Below are positions 22,663-36,223 of a stretch of 64,000 bases of DNA, piece after piece. The first letter of the stretch is position 1. Each line of letters starts with the position of its first letter. The stretch lies in the NCBI GenBank assembly GCA_019095985.1, contig CM032659.1, positions 9,424,936 through 9,488,935 on the forward strand, given 5' to 3'. The stretch is from Streblospio benedicti. Taxonomy: Eukaryota; Annelida; Polychaeta; Spionida; Spionidae. A program made the position numbers and the translations under genes. The notes beneath the pieces are model-generated. The model saw nothing but the letters and a program-made list of their open reading frames with translations, made no database searches and was not told the origin of the DNA.

Positions 22663-22930
22663 CAGTGGAATCTTGTTATCTTGAATCAGTAGGGAGAACA
22701 TAAAATGCTCAAGATAACTACTTAATATATGTAGTGGTTAAATGGAAGCGTAGGGTTGCACCCTCGAGGTTGAAGCTGGGGGTTGAAAAACCTGCCTTAA
22801 GCTATATCGATACAGTGGTAGGAACGTGCTTCCTATCTAGAGAACAGAGAAATAGAAATAGAATCCACTACTACTAAAAAAAACTGACCTCGATGGAATC
22901 AGCTATTATCAAGGTAACAAGATTCTACTT
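22663..22930. mobile_element. Second inverted-repeat element, pogo/Tigger-like ends
   Basis: Starts CAGTGGAATCTTGTTATC and ends as its reverse complement (GGTAACAAGATTCTACT), 268 bp in all, with no coding capacity. The CAGT start with TTGTTATCT-type termini is what pogo/Tigger members of the Tc1/mariner superfamily carry. It is a different family from the abundant MITE. Confidence 0.65.
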
Positions 22931-23490
22931 TATGTATGTTTAATACAAAACGACACAGTCGTTACCATAAAAGCATAACCTTATTTACAATGTCATTGTA
23001 TTCTCAACATTAACTTGAAGAATATTCAGAACGCAAATATACAATTCCTGGGGGTCAATCGTTTAACGGTTACATCACAGTCCCCTGATTATTCATACAT
23101 TATTGGTGTTTATTGCTGGAGGGACTTATAGCAGCTTGTTTTCAATGCTCCAAACTTGGCTGTTAGTGCGATCGTAACATTGGTTACTGCACAATACCAT
23201 GATACGAAATAGAGCCTACCCGACTACCCAGTGCCGGCTAACTTTAGAAAGTGTCTGCTGGTTTCAAAAGTTCACAGCCCGATCGGAAGGCTACTTTTTT
23301 AGCCCTCTCAATTTTTGTCGCGGCCGGCAACTTTTCTTTATTTACAACTTTGCTGTCGACACAAATTTTCACAAGTTTCTTACCTGTACAATATACCGAG
23401 TCATTTATGATAAGTTAGAATGAAAGTCTGTTTCTGCACTAAATCCACAATGCATAAATCTAGTGTACACTTGCACATATATACAATATC

Positions 23491-23668
23491 ACCTTCAATT
23501 AAGACCGCCTTCATTAAGAGACAACACCCCCCCCTCCCTCCATCGTTTGTCATGGTCCTGAAACTCCCATGTGGAGCGACTACCATTAACCTTCATAAAG
23601 ATACCACCTCTCTATTGAGACTATTTAAGACCAGCCCCCCTAAAGGTCTTAAAAGAGAGGTTCTACTG
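23491..23668 (+). mobile_element. MITE copy 4
   Basis: Near-full copy ending AGAGAGGTTCTACTG. A C-run near 23528 interrupts the centre. Confidence 0.8.
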
Positions 23669-24776
23669 TTCAAGGTATAGCAGAATCAGAAAGTGCCCAT
23701 ATAAGACGGCATTGTAAAGTGTATTTATGAATAAACTATCTTGTTTTGCTCAGTTTGTGCATATTCGTACACGTCCGAGGATCTATGGAAATAATATGAT
23801 AATAGATTATATGATAATATAGCACCTCAAGCTATTGTTTTGTTGTATCAAACCCCGGATGAAATTCAGCCTTTCAGCTATTTGGCTAAAATGCTGATAT
23901 TTTCGAAACTCAACGTCTTAGATTATATTACCTTATACATGAATATAATGCTAGCTTGAAGGTTCTGTCTCGAAGAGAATGCGATATATATCTTTATATT
24001 GAAGCATAAATGAATAACTGTTTTGAATCTATAAATATTTATAAAGCTTCATGGTTTTATCTATTGATGTGTTATTTATAGTTTGATTGATTTGACGTTT
24101 GTTATTGTGTAAGAGTTATGTATGTCTGTATGCCTTCTGGGGCTATAGGTTATGCAATCTTTATATGTGGATCGTGGACTACAAATATTTGAATATAATT
24201 TGGACCTTTTAATCATATTTATGTACGCCATAGGAAATTTTGATGCGATTGAAAGTACTTTTTAGATCAGGGACTGACTTATTTCAACAGGATATTACTC
24301 GTATAATAATAGGCTTTAGTCTTTTAGAACAAGAAATTGGGACACAGCCCTTACTTTGGCACCCCCATGATATATTAGCATAACCATTGACACATACAGG
24401 GTCCTGTAGAGGTGAAAAAAGCAAAGTCAACAAAGCAGATGAATATCTATCTTCATATACACATCAAGACTCCACCATAAACCAACAGATCAACATGATA
24501 ATACCTTAAAACAACACATCTCCCCTTAGATAGACTTGTCACCAGCAATGAAAACTTTCACAGGAATTTACAACCCCCAATCTTTATAATAAAGTGACCA
24601 CCAGCATAAGTCAGAACGCAAACACAGAATTCCGAACATTCCACACATTTCAGCTCCTCCCTGTGTGTTTACAAACCCTTGTTTTACCATCTTTGTCATC
24701 TTATTATTGGGACCTTTTTCTTGATAAACACTGTGTGCTTTGACAGGAGAGTGGCAAGAATGGTTGGTGTGTGGTA

Positions 24777-25080
24777 CAGTTGAACCTCTTTGTTAAGACA
24801 ACCACGGGACACGGTTAAGTGGTCTCAACAGGAGGTTGTCTCTTTATGGAGGTTTTTGATCTTATAGAGGTGGTCTTGGATCTCATAGAGGTGATCTCTT
24901 TATTGATTTTTTGGAATCTTATAGAGGTGGTCACTTGTTTGTGATCTTATTATAAAGGTGGTCTTTTTATGAAAAAAGTTTGAGATCACACAAAGAGTTC
25001 TATTATACAGGTGGTTTACTTATGGAAGTTTGGAATTGCGAAAAAGTCAAATGACAGGTGGTCATAATTGGAGGTTCCTT
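24777..25080 (-). mobile_element. MITE copy 5, internally expanded
   Basis: A 304-bp copy starting CAGTTGAACCTC. The TTATAGAGGTGGTC unit is repeated at least four times, showing that the internal repeat array expands and contracts. Confidence 0.85.
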
Positions 25081-25146
25081 TGCATGTGCAGTGCTATGGC
25101 AAGTACCATTGTTCACAGTAATGTATATTTAATGGCTCTTTGAAGT

Positions 25147-25330
25147 TGGTTTGTTGGTTTAACACTCGTCCTGTGTGGGTTATAGCATATCTGTGAGTCA
25201 TTCAATTACAATTACATCCAGTCTGGGTGTTAGCTTGGTGCAATATGACATTAGTTAGTATATTGTGCTGTCACATGTTCAGGTTTGATGCCTGCATATA
25301 GCACAGATGAGGTCAAGATGACCTAGTGTG
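25147..25330 (+). repeat. Possible tRNA-derived SINE
   Basis: A B-box-like CAGGTTTGATGCCTGC (25279-25294) follows a weak A-box GTTAGCTTGGTG (~25228). The evidence is only these promoter-like motifs. Confidence 0.3.
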
Positions 25331-26998
25331 ATAGTGCCTTTCGTTAAAATTGAAATGACTGCTTTGCTTGTATTATTTGCTGATGTATTAAACTATATAT
25401 GGAAGTGTCGCTTTGAAATTTCCATGTGCTTTCTGTTTAATGACTATCTAAATGTTTTTGATCCTAAAACCATCCGAAAATTATGTAAAACCCAGCAGTC
25501 GTTGACTAGAAACATGGAAGTGTTTCAAATGGCATTTTATAGTCTTTTTAGACTAGACATGATTTGGAAATGCATTTGCTGAAAAAGTTGCCAAGTTTTT
25601 CTCTTTCCTTTTGTATCTGAACAAACTAAATATGTGAGGAAATGTATACTCTATTCTTTAGGCTTTACTACCCTAGATTTGAAGAATAAGCATCATTAAT
25701 AATAATTTGAGATCTAGGGGTCTTTAAATGATTGGTTTAACTTTATCGAATTTCTAGTGATTTTTGAAAAATAGAAATTTAGTCTGCTCTTAAATGATTT
25801 TGCATCCAAAAACTAGAAATTGTATTCTACATGTACATATGAAAAACAAATAGTACACTGCAAAATATAATGTATGTCATCAAATAAAGTTTCACAATAT
25901 CTAAATGAAGAGGCCATGTCCTCAAATGTATCTCTATATAGGTTAGACAAATAGACAGTATAAGCTTTACAAGTGGAAAAGTCAACACTGAAGGTTCTAA
26001 ATATATATAAGTCCAAGATTGATAGCTCATTAAGATTTTGTCAACGTTTGAAGTAAAAAACCAAAATTGATATTTGTATATCATTATACAGAGTAAAATG
26101 CTAAAACCAGCATCAAATCAGGTAGCAAGAGAACGTCGCTTTTGTGCAATTAAATGTTGAAAATTCTAATTTGTATCTGAAATACAGAAGGACCTGTTTC
26201 AAATCGCATACTTTTCCTTGCATATAACTATCGTTTGTTGAACATTACAAATGCATCCAATAAGAAAATAGAAAACACTTGCAACACAAGCTTTCATCAC
26301 ACAGTGATACAACAGTGCACATTTTAGTGCTGTCTTTTATGACCTCTCATCCGACCTTATGACCTTTCATCCGACCATCACGACCTTGTGTTTTCTTTCT
26401 TTGCCTTGGCCTCAATGTTAAATATTAGTTTGCAACTACAATAAACAAATGCAGACAACAAACGTATCTCTCCATCCCACCATGAGACAGACAGTGCATA
26501 TTTTACTGCTGTCTCTTCTGTGCACGTTTACGACCCCTCCGCTACCTTCCACAGACCTTTACGACCTCTCCCTTGACCTTTGTGACCCTGTGAAGACTTC
26601 TCCACTTCCTGGAATCTCTGGTGGACAGATTGGGTATCTGTTTATAATGGGATCCATGCGGCCGTGAGATGGACTATAAGTGAAATGGCGCGTGAACAAA
26701 CGCTTTTTGACCGACACTGACCAGCTCTTTATGTTTTTTCTGACCGATGGCATGTGGGGAAAATGGTGGGTGTTTTTTTCAGGATCATCATTAAACCGTG
26801 ATAGAATTCTCTGAATTATTGTGACATTTTAGATGCCTTTGGGGAAAATAAGTAGGTTTACTGAATGTGAATACAAACTGGAAACTGCAAAAGGTACAAT
26901 GAAAACTTTGTAATGAAAAAAAATTGTACTGAACCTTAATAAATCAGTAGTCATTCTTTCAATACTTGTAAATTAGCTATCCATATGAATTCTTTATT

Positions 26999-27240
26999 GA
27001 TCAGCTAGCTGAGCATACACTGAAGTCCGAAATAGTCAAGGGTTCGAACCCAACCTTAGGTCATGTGTTATCACAGACTTGGTGTCACAAGTCAACAAAT
27101 ACCAACTTTGACTATACCTCTCCCTTTACAGTCATTCCATTTTGGGTTCGAATCCAACTCGAGTCTAAGTAGTATTGTCATTACCAGGTATGAATAACCC
27201 ATTCCTGTCATTACCTAACTTGGAGTCATAATTTGAATGA
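26999..27240 (+). repeat. tRNA-derived SINE
   Basis: A-box-like TAGCTGAGCA is followed ~30 nt later by a textbook B-box GGGTTCGAACCC. A second B-box-like GGGTTCGAATCC lies at ~27143, so two related units may be joined. Confidence 0.6.
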
Positions 27241-27492
27241 CGAATGCTATTACTCTGTCTGTATTGTTCCAGAACATTCCATTGCCTTTGTCACAACAAC
27301 AATAAATACATGCAGCATGACAGATCCAGGACTCTCAGCAGCCAAATCCAGATAATCCCAATACCAATAGTAATCCGGATCATATAGCAATTGACGTGGC
27401 ACTATCAAATACATGGATTGATAAGCTGGATTTGTTGTGCTGATCCTTAATCTCCAGTTTTAAGACTCAGTCCTTGTGATTCAAGGTAGATC

Positions 27493-27667
27493 CAGTAAAA
27501 ACCTTCTATTGAGACAACCTCTATAAAGAGACCACCCTGTAATTAAACCATTTTTCAAGGTCTAAAACCGGCTTAAAAAGACCAATGCGAATCTCTATAA
27601 AGAGACTACCTCTCTATTGAGACCACTTGATGCCAGGACCCGGGGTGGTTCTAACAGAGAGGTTCTG
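27493..27667 (+). mobile_element. MITE copy 6, near full length
   Basis: A 175-bp copy that represents the plus-orientation consensus well: CAGTAAAAACCTTCTATTG at the start and CAGAGAGGTTCTG at the end. Confidence 0.85.
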
Positions 27668-28138
27668 TATTCGCTATGATTTATCTTAGGCTGTGTCTCT
27701 CTGGGTCTGTGTGTGTACAATATGATATTGTCCTGGCTTGTCATATGCCAAACATGCGTCCTCCTATACCTGATGATGTTTCAAGGATTGAGGGCATTGT
27801 GCAGAGAATTTTTAGATTTTTGTTTACAGTTGTCTTTACTATTTTTATGAGTGTAAGATCTATTTAAATTTTAATGTAGCTTCATGTTTAACTCAATTTA
27901 CATATGGCTTACTGGTACTTCTTTAACTTTTACCATGTCGTGAATTTAAAGTCAACAATTTTTTTCACCTGCCTGAATTAGGTACCAGAATTATATTATA
28001 AGGTTTGAGTTCAAGTTCGAGAAGTGAGATCTTCCTACATATTTTTTGAGTATATTATTTAATTCTAATGATGTCGTATCGTACACAATTGAACTTCTAT
28101 TTTATGAGCTGCTAAAAATGGTGCAATGATATATGGGG

Positions 28139-28266
28139 CTCTGTTTATAGAGGTGGTCTTCATAGGAGCTTCTACTCTACAATAGAACCCCTTTTTATTA
28201 GACCATCTCAGGGCTGCAGGTCTGACAGACAGAGGTCTCCAAAGAGAGATGGTCTTTGGAGATTTA
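28139..28266 (-). mobile_element. Two abutting partial MITE copies (7)
   Basis: The 3' end of one copy (28139-28179) is followed head-to-tail by the 5' half of another (28180-28266). Confidence 0.75.
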
Positions 28267-28515
28267 GGACAATGATCCTGTTAATAACTGTTCTGCCCAA
28301 GCTTGTTTTGGACTATATTTGCAAAGTCAATAAAGAAGTTGCCTTTTTATGCCTTAACAACCGTTTTACAACGCTGTCATATCCTTGTTCCGGCTACAAT
28401 AAACGATTCCCGTTAATTTCCTCATCTGGGTGTGAATTGCCCCATATTTGTGCCATATCCGCGGATCCCCCCAGCAACGGCAATAATCATTTACCATAGA
28501 GGTGACCGCAGTGTG

Positions 28516-28530
28516 GGGTCAGTGAGGTCA
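28516..28530 (+). promoter_or_regulatory. DR3 nuclear-receptor-type motif
   Basis: GGGTCA, a 3-base spacer GTG, then AGGTCA: a direct repeat with spacing three as bound by VDR/RXR-type receptors. It lies in a GC-richer 130-bp island inside kinase intron 1. Function is inferred from the motif only. Confidence 0.35.
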
Positions 28531-29305
28531 AGTGACCGCAAGAGGTCCATCACTGGCTTTTACAGCTTGCTTCTAAACCACTATTGGGTCATTACAGGTT
28601 TTTCCTTGTAACCACAAGTGGCTATCAGTTTGTCATTTGGCAAAACATTGGAAACTGATCTGTATAGTTGTTTTGAACTAATTATCTCTTCTCTTGCTGT
28701 AATAGGTCATACAGACTGAATTTTAAAACAGCATTTTACTGGTAATTTTGGACATTTTGATGTTTTTTTAGGATCTTTAGGACATTCTTCAAAAACAAGG
28801 TACAAGTAACAACAATGATATTGATTGAAATATAGCTCCATATCTAATCTATCCATTCAATCTCCATGTCCCCTGTTTACATATACCTACAACCAGACTT
28901 CATCTTTGAACAATAGTGAACAACATGTCAATTCCCAGCACACAATGCTCTAAAGGTCTATCTTGTCGTCTAAATGTACTTCCATATTTTACTCCAGATC
29001 AAGATAGCACTAATAATACCAACCCTTGTCAACATGGGCAAAAATACCTGTATTGTTTCCATGACCTTGCCTCACTACAGGGTCGAATTGGGACTGTGAT
29101 TTGGGCAAAGATTATAATATAATATTTCACTCAAATGTACACGGTTAGGATATACCCTAGATGGGGTGCTGAGATATTCCCAAGATGGGGAAGGGCTTAT
29201 GAGTCATGACTATTAAGTATTGATTTTGAAAAAGTTCTGGTCATTTTTCTTATGGACAGGATGCACTGTGTGCACGAGGATTAATTCATGCCTAATTCAA
29301 CACAT

Positions 29306-29420
29306 CTATTATTAGACAATCTATAGAAAGACCTAGTGAATCTCCATTAAGGAACCACCTCTCTGTTGAGACCACTTGATACTAGCCACTGGGTGGTCTG
29401 AAAATAGAGAGATTCTACCC
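29306..29420 (+). mobile_element. MITE copy 8, partial
   Basis: Retains the internal units and the 3' end (GAGAGATTCTACCC). Confidence 0.75.
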
Positions 29421-30823
29421 TAGTTTTGAGATGTAAAAAAGCATATTGTTGTCCAACATCAACCCAAAAATGACAGTCTCACCTTAACCAGTTTCTTGAC
29501 TAGATGTTATTCTCCAACCGTCCTTGCTTCCCAGTGGGCCTGACGTTGAGGGAGGCACAGTTTGTGCAAATTACAATATTTCAATCAAATGCAAGTGGAA
29601 TACAGTGGGGCATGTGGAACCTGAAGGGAGTAGATACTGAAAGATTTACAGTTACTTGACATTTGAGCTAATAAAGGAGTGAATAGTATGAAATATCATA
29701 ACAGGATGTAGGTCCTGAGTGCCTCATGTTATATGGGAATTTAGCAATTTAATAAGAGGCTACCATTTATCATGACCTGGGTTGGGGGGAGGGTTCTAAA
29801 AACTGGACTTGTTGAGAGGGGGAGGGGCTTGAAAATCTGGTATATAGGGGCAGCTTGCCAGAAAATCTGTAATTACTTTAGTTGGTGGTAGTGGGTAGTG
29901 CCTACATACCATAATGATGTCATTAGTTCATACCCCCATGGGCCATAATAAATGGTAGCCGCCTTAACATCCAAAAAGTTAACACTACAACTAGAACCGA
30001 TGCTGCTATTTGGACAAGTCATCCATAACTTCAAGTTATCCGAGTCTGAGATACGTGGGTCTGACAGTTTATGTTATTATTTTTCGCCTGTCCTTGCCTC
30101 CCAGTGGGTCTGATTATTCTACCAAGAAAGACCATCATTTGTATAGAGGAAGATAACAATATTTCAAACACACAGATAAATCTCTCTCCGAAGTCAAATG
30201 TTTCTGCACCTAAGTCCCTACATAGTGTGTCAGGGTTATTAATGGTGGATTGATTGTCAAGGCTTTTTCATCAGATGTAGTAGATGTATATGTCTATAGA
30301 CTTATTAACACTATTAGTTCTTGTAATGTGAATAAACCCATCTATGGCAAATGTCCTATATATTGTTAAATAACTTTTTTGTACTGTATAGCTTATGTGG
30401 CCTACTTGATTGGTTGCAAGAACTTCCATTGAAAAAATAACTTCTAAAAATTATAAATACTACCCTATGAAATAGATTGGTTTGAAAATGCTGCCTTACA
30501 ATGTAGTATATTTAACAAGACACTATAATGGCCATATTTCAGTTCATAGACTGCATTTGGGTAAATTATCTTGGTTATGCAGTAATTTAACTCATTCTGA
30601 ATTCAAGATTTCCCTTCTTCCATACGGTCTTTGGAAAGACTACATCTCTCACTCTCCTCTTCGTCTTTGAAAAGAGAAGTGAGTAGAGAGTGACAGATTA
30701 GATAGTAATACTTACAGAAGTGTGAGAGAGAGAAGGAAGGATAACATTTACACGTAACCTTGGGTCCAGTTCCACCTGCCATGTAATCCATTATGGTACA
30801 AGGTCCCACCAGCATCCACACTA

Positions 30824-30992
30824 CAGTACAACCTCTAATTAATACCATCTGAGAACTGGCCTCAAGTGGTGTTAAAACACAGGTGGTCTATTTATGGAGT
30901 TTCACGATTGTATAAAGGAGGTATAGCACCCCCAAAATTGTCAATTTGCAGAGGTTGGTTATATGGAGGTGGTCTAAATGGGGGGTCTACTG
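30824..30992 (-). mobile_element. MITE copy 9, TA-flanked
   Basis: 169 bp, CAGTACAACCTC to GGTCTACTG, with TA at 30822-30823 and 30993-30994, as expected of a Tc1/mariner-type target duplication. Confidence 0.85.
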
Positions 30993-32242
30993 TATAACTT
31001 GTGGTTTGGCCTTGAAGAGTTAGATAGATTGTGTTTATGTTGTTACATAGAAAAATGCATAGGAAATAATGAATGTTTGTATTTTTTTTTTAATTTTGCT
31101 TGATTGAAAAGTTAGTATGTGTATTGGCGTTTTCACCCATGAAACAAGTCTGCATCAGGTCTGATATTGGTTTTTAATCAGTTGTTTTCAAGAGCTCTAT
31201 GAAAAGACTACATGGAGAGAATCCTGAAATGTACCCAAATTAAACATGAATTTCAAGCTCCAGTGATGATGACTTCTTAACTATTTCTTAACATTTGCAT
31301 TAAATTAATTATATATTTGTGAATGCAAATACAATCTTCATTCAAGCCATATAATTATATTCTGTTAAAAACAGGATTTATGTGCATTTGGGTTATGAAT
31401 GAAAATTCTCATGAAAGATATACATTTTTGTATTTTAAATAACAGTACTTATCATTACTACTTTATGAACAATACGATGACATGGCATCAAAAATATTGT
31501 GGAAATACTTTTATTATACTAAAAATGGGATTAAGTACTAAATCCACTCAAATGATAAATGTCTGTGATGCTTCAATGATTAAATCTCTATTAATCTTTC
31601 AGAAACATCATTAAATAACCCTCGATTATTGTCATTAACCTGTCAAGAATGTTAAAAACATTGCAATCAAAAGGCAGTTAGAAGATGTTATTGTCATGAA
31701 ACATGCAATAGTTTGACCTGTGGTCACCATTTTCATTGTTCCAATCAAGAGAAATGTGAGTTTCAATGTGTAATTAAGGTTGACCATTACAATAGATACA
31801 GTGAAAACTGTCCATTTGGACTCTTCACTATAGTGGACTTTGTCTTAACATAAACACATTTTGCAGCTCCCATTTCTTAAGCATTTTGCCTCATTACAAG
31901 TTGCAACACTGGCAGATCCAGTTTTTTAGAAAAAGGGAGGCCACAGACACAGGATCTCATGGGTTTTGTACAAATGAAGGCTTGCATATATGCCAAAAAC
32001 CCACGAAAATTAATTTTGGTGAGGACGCACACCCCTATGCACCTTGGATTTACTGAGGGTCATTTACCTCAAAGATGGAATAAAAGTATGAATTATTCAA
32101 AATTTCAAGTTACAGGTATTATGCTTTTTAATTTAAAGTTTCATAAATGGGATTGGTTACTAGTATTTGCCTGAGATTTTCGTAAATTGGACTCACCAGA
32201 ATCTGGACCAAACAGATTCACCTGTGTAATCATCACATATAA

Positions 32243-32326
32243 AGTGAACCGGTCTAAGTGACCACCTCTCTAACAAGAACATCCTCAGCTTCTTAGTGTT
32301 GTGTCCACATCAGGCAGGTTCTACTG
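32243..32326. mobile_element. MITE copy 10, short
   Basis: AGTGAACCGGTCTAAG to CAGGTTCTACTG, 84 bp, internally deleted. Confidence 0.6.
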
Positions 32327-32458
32327 CATATCTAAGCATAATTACGATTGACCCGCAGACCGACCTACGTCATTAATGCACAGCCATGTGCATGTTGTTT
32401 ACCAGTGAATACAGTTAAAATCCGCCGTCAGGCATTTGAAATCAGAGACGCGGCTGCT

Positions 32459-32560
32459 GAATGGAATTGCGCCGTTTACAGTGACAATTATCAATTGTAT
32501 TTGCTATTATATAGGTTATTGTTGATGAATCATTGTGTCATTATGGCGTGATAAAGAGTA
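32459..32560. repeat. Intronic duplicated segment, copy 1
   Basis: Shares TATCAATTGTATTTG-like and TGAATCATTGTxTxATTAxG followed by TGATAAAGAGT with 32993-33073, same orientation. It could be an old duplication of a regulatory element. Confidence 0.5.
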
Positions 32561-32992
32561 GATGTTTAGAAAGTGTAAGTGGTGCTATTATCATATAGTA
32601 TGTATATCGCGGAGAATAAACTGTAAAACAAGTTAAAATTTAACAAGACGGTTGTCTGATTTACTCTGTCTCAAGAGAGTGAGGGTGGTAAACGTGACCT
32701 TATATTAGGCATATTAGGCTTTATCCTAGGCTGCACTATTAAATAGGCATCAATGACTATTGACCCCCCCCCCCCCCAAATAATTGTATTTGATATAACC
32801 CATAAGTGGCTACTGTTAGCACCTACTACTGGAGCCTAGACCAAAGCCTAAATTAAGCTCAACTTTACAATAATGGTTATAGGATTTATTCTGTCTGCAT
32901 TGGGGTAAATCAGACAGAGTCGTGGTAAATTTGAGTTTATTTTAGGCTGTAATGGCAGTTGTCAGTGTATAACTGGAAGGGAAAGGGTTAAT

Positions 32993-33073
32993 TTGAATGG
33001 ATTATCAGTTGTATTTGTCATTGAAAGTTTACGTCAATGAATCATTGTCTAATTACGTCATGATAAAGAGTTT
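32993..33073. repeat. Intronic duplicated segment, copy 2
   Basis: Partner of 32459-32560. The best block is TGAATCATTGTCTAATTACG followed by TCATGATAAAGAGT. Confidence 0.5.
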
Positions 33074-34303
33074 AAGTCTTCAAATGATCTGACTTTGCAC
33101 TTTCTTTTTATGGATGATGATTGCTGATAAAAGTTTGTGAAGTCGTAATAAGGTTGAAATAGGATTTGTCAAATATATAAAGATGCACAGATTATTTTGA
33201 ATAATGCATGATAAGCTTGACGCTTTCTTCTGTTCTTAGTGACACTTCATTATCTGTAAGTTTCTCGGGCAGAAGAAAGTTGTAGGATAGTTAAGTTTAT
33301 TTTTTTGTATATATATTAGTACGTTTTTAGAGAAGAATTTTGAAAAACTTTAAGATACTCAGCAAGACGGAAAATTTAGATTTCTATGTGAATAATTTTG
33401 ACAAAAATATCCAAAAAATCTAAGTGCTATTGAAAAAATGACTACTTTTCAGTACTTCTATTTATTGATTTTCATATAATTTTGAAATTATCTAATGAAA
33501 TCTTTGAAAAAGCAAAATGGCTGACTGTTTTCAACAATTGTCATAAAAATTAAAGACTTAATTTGATACAAATATAGACTTAATTTGGTATAAATACAGC
33601 CAATGAATCTGCGTCTTCAACAAAGGCCCATAAATTAGTGTCTCTGAGATAATGAGTGGTCACTTTGTTTACCACAAATTATACCGCCGTTATAACGACA
33701 TCAGAGGGTCTTAATTAGCCTCATTAATATTCATGACTCTCATTTGCATTCGCTCTGTAATCCGATCTGACTGCCCTGCTTTTTGATCGTCTCTCTGATG
33801 GTTTGAAGTGTAAATTACAACTGTAATTGAGGGAGGTTGTTGAATAATTTGTGTCTATTGTCACAAATCTGTGAAGTGATTTTTTTGTCCTTGAGGGCAT
33901 GTTTATAAACAATGGTTGTTAGTTGTTGTGTCCAGGACTTGGATTTGTTGGGGCAGTTTAGTCTTTTTGCTAATATAAGTATTTTGATCATTTTAAACAC
34001 ACAATTAGTGAACTTTTTTTCGTAATATGTTTCTAATATTGTAGATTTGTATTATTTACAGTTCTTTTGGCATGTTACAATGATCAAAAGTTGTAGTAGT
34101 CTAGTTTGCTACTCTGGTTAATCGATTTTACCAACATACACCAGTGACAAATACCAATGGTTTTGATTTGTACATTGTTTCTAATGTTAAATATAATAAT
34201 AGAGACTTTGATGCATTATAAATGAAAAATGACCAATGAACCAAGATTCACTAGTTAGCTCAGAATTAAGATGAAAAATATAAACCATTAACAAACCCCA
34301 ATA

Positions 34304-34451
34304 CAGTAGTAGAACTATTATATTTATTCAGACTTCTCAGGGTAGTGCCCTATTGATTAAAGTGATCTGACTACAGAGGTGGTCTCTTTATGGAGGCTTG
34401 GAACTAGGGGAAATGTTCAAATGGCTGCTTTCTAGATTATAGGTTATACTG
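34304..34451 (-). mobile_element. MITE copy 11
   Basis: CAGTAGTAGAAC start, ACAGAGGTGGTCTCTTTATG internally, GTTATACTG end. Confidence 0.75.
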
Positions 34452-35652
34452 TATTTTACCTGTTCACTTTTATTGGTTCTTTTCCTTCTTTCCATAAGGT
34501 TGTTGGCCAAATTATTGCATTCTCTATTGTATGACTATTTTTTGTTTGTTTTGACTGCATTATTACAGCCTTGAACTGAACCTAATGGCCCTAACCTTGT
34601 GTTTTTGTGGCAAAATATGCCATTTACATATCTCTGTATGTTAATATACATGTCTCTGATTCAATGACTATATGCAAATGACAGCCAGCCGTATAATGGA
34701 CTTGATTTTATCATGCAACTATTGATGCTAGTTTTAGTAAGAAATGGCTTATTATAGTTTTATTTTTTACAGCTCTATTTACCTTTGAATTTCATTTTAA
34801 TTAAGTAGTTTCTCATTTCTTTAATACCATATTGCAGCTAGAACTAGTAATGAATTCTTCTCGTCAGTTCCAATCATCTCTATCCAAATACTTTTCATTC
34901 AGAGTCACCTTTATAATGACAGTGTTTGTAATTATTTTAATACTACGTTTCATGAATAAAATGCCACTCCATAATTAGTGGGGTCATGACCTGTACATTT
35001 CCATTTGGATCGTTTCATCTTTTTCCACCCTATGAATATTTATATAAGAATGAGACGAAGCTGAAATTGACCATCAAAAGGTGAAACTACCCAGAAATTG
35101 TGTACACTGAATTATCCTGAAACATGACCTTTTTTTAATTGCATTTTACCAAGTGGAATGTTTTAATGATTATCAGACTTTAAGAAATTCTAATGAACAT
35201 CGCTAAATAAGATTCCATCTCAATCAGATGAACTTTAAATGTCATCTCATTTAGAAATAGTTACCATTTGGTTTTCCTAATTGATAATCTTGATTAAGTT
35301 TTTAGTAAAGACAATTTTGTTACTGAAATGTTAACTCAAAGATAGAATTCTATGGATTTGTGCGGAGCTCAATTTGGTGGCAAATTTTGTAATAGCATTT
35401 AGCAATTTTGTAATGAAGAAAATTGGGAACTTGCTTTTATCAGATATCATATCACATTTGGTTGAAAAATATTTATTTTTACACATTTGAAAATATAGCT
35501 TTAAATATCAAATTGTTTGTTACATATCGGAATGTCAAAATTTTAAGATTATCAATTCTAATACAACCCTCTTTTGTATAATACTAAATACATATGCAAA
35601 CATAATTTAAAATAAAAAAGTCATGCCTGATATAATGAAGAATGTATTCATT

Positions 35653-35823
35653 CAGTAGAACATCCATAAAAGACCACCACTATGGAAAGACCTCTGTCCT
35701 CTCTAATAAAAATATTTTTTGCACTCCCGAACTTTTATAAAGAGACAACTACAAACTTCCATAAAGAGACAACCTCTCTATTAAACCACCTGTTTGACTA
35801 ACCTTGATAGAGAGGTTCTACTG
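35653..35823 (+). mobile_element. MITE copy 12, near full length
   Basis: CAGTAGAACATCCATAA to GAGAGGTTCTACTG followed by TA. Confidence 0.85.
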
Positions 35824-36223
35824 TACTCCAAACACATACATGACAACATACTCAATTGCAATCAAGTTACTTTTCAATGGGACTATCTTCTGGGTATTTG
35901 TTCGATCCGGAGCGATTCAGGCATCAACATAATAACACAAGGTTTATTCCGGGGTTTTATGGCTAGAACACAATGTTACGCATAATATCCAAAAATATTA
36001 TCACCCCTCGAGGTATTAGCCTTACATCAATGTATCTCCTGTGACTCTACATATTTTCGAGCATTTGAAGAGGTAAATGTTTTCTCTGGGACAAATTGAA
36101 TGGTATTGAATACAAGTAGCTTTTCATTATAGAAAAATCAATCTATAAGTTCCAGAAACATGGATAATTGATTGCGTTTAACGCTCATGTCAGAATAGAT
36201 AGGTTCTACTGTATTTGCTTGTA

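Noticed and set aside
31915-31950. GGCAGATCCAGTTTTTTAGA, similar to a common transposon terminus
   Set aside because: Only one end is visible and the match is short.
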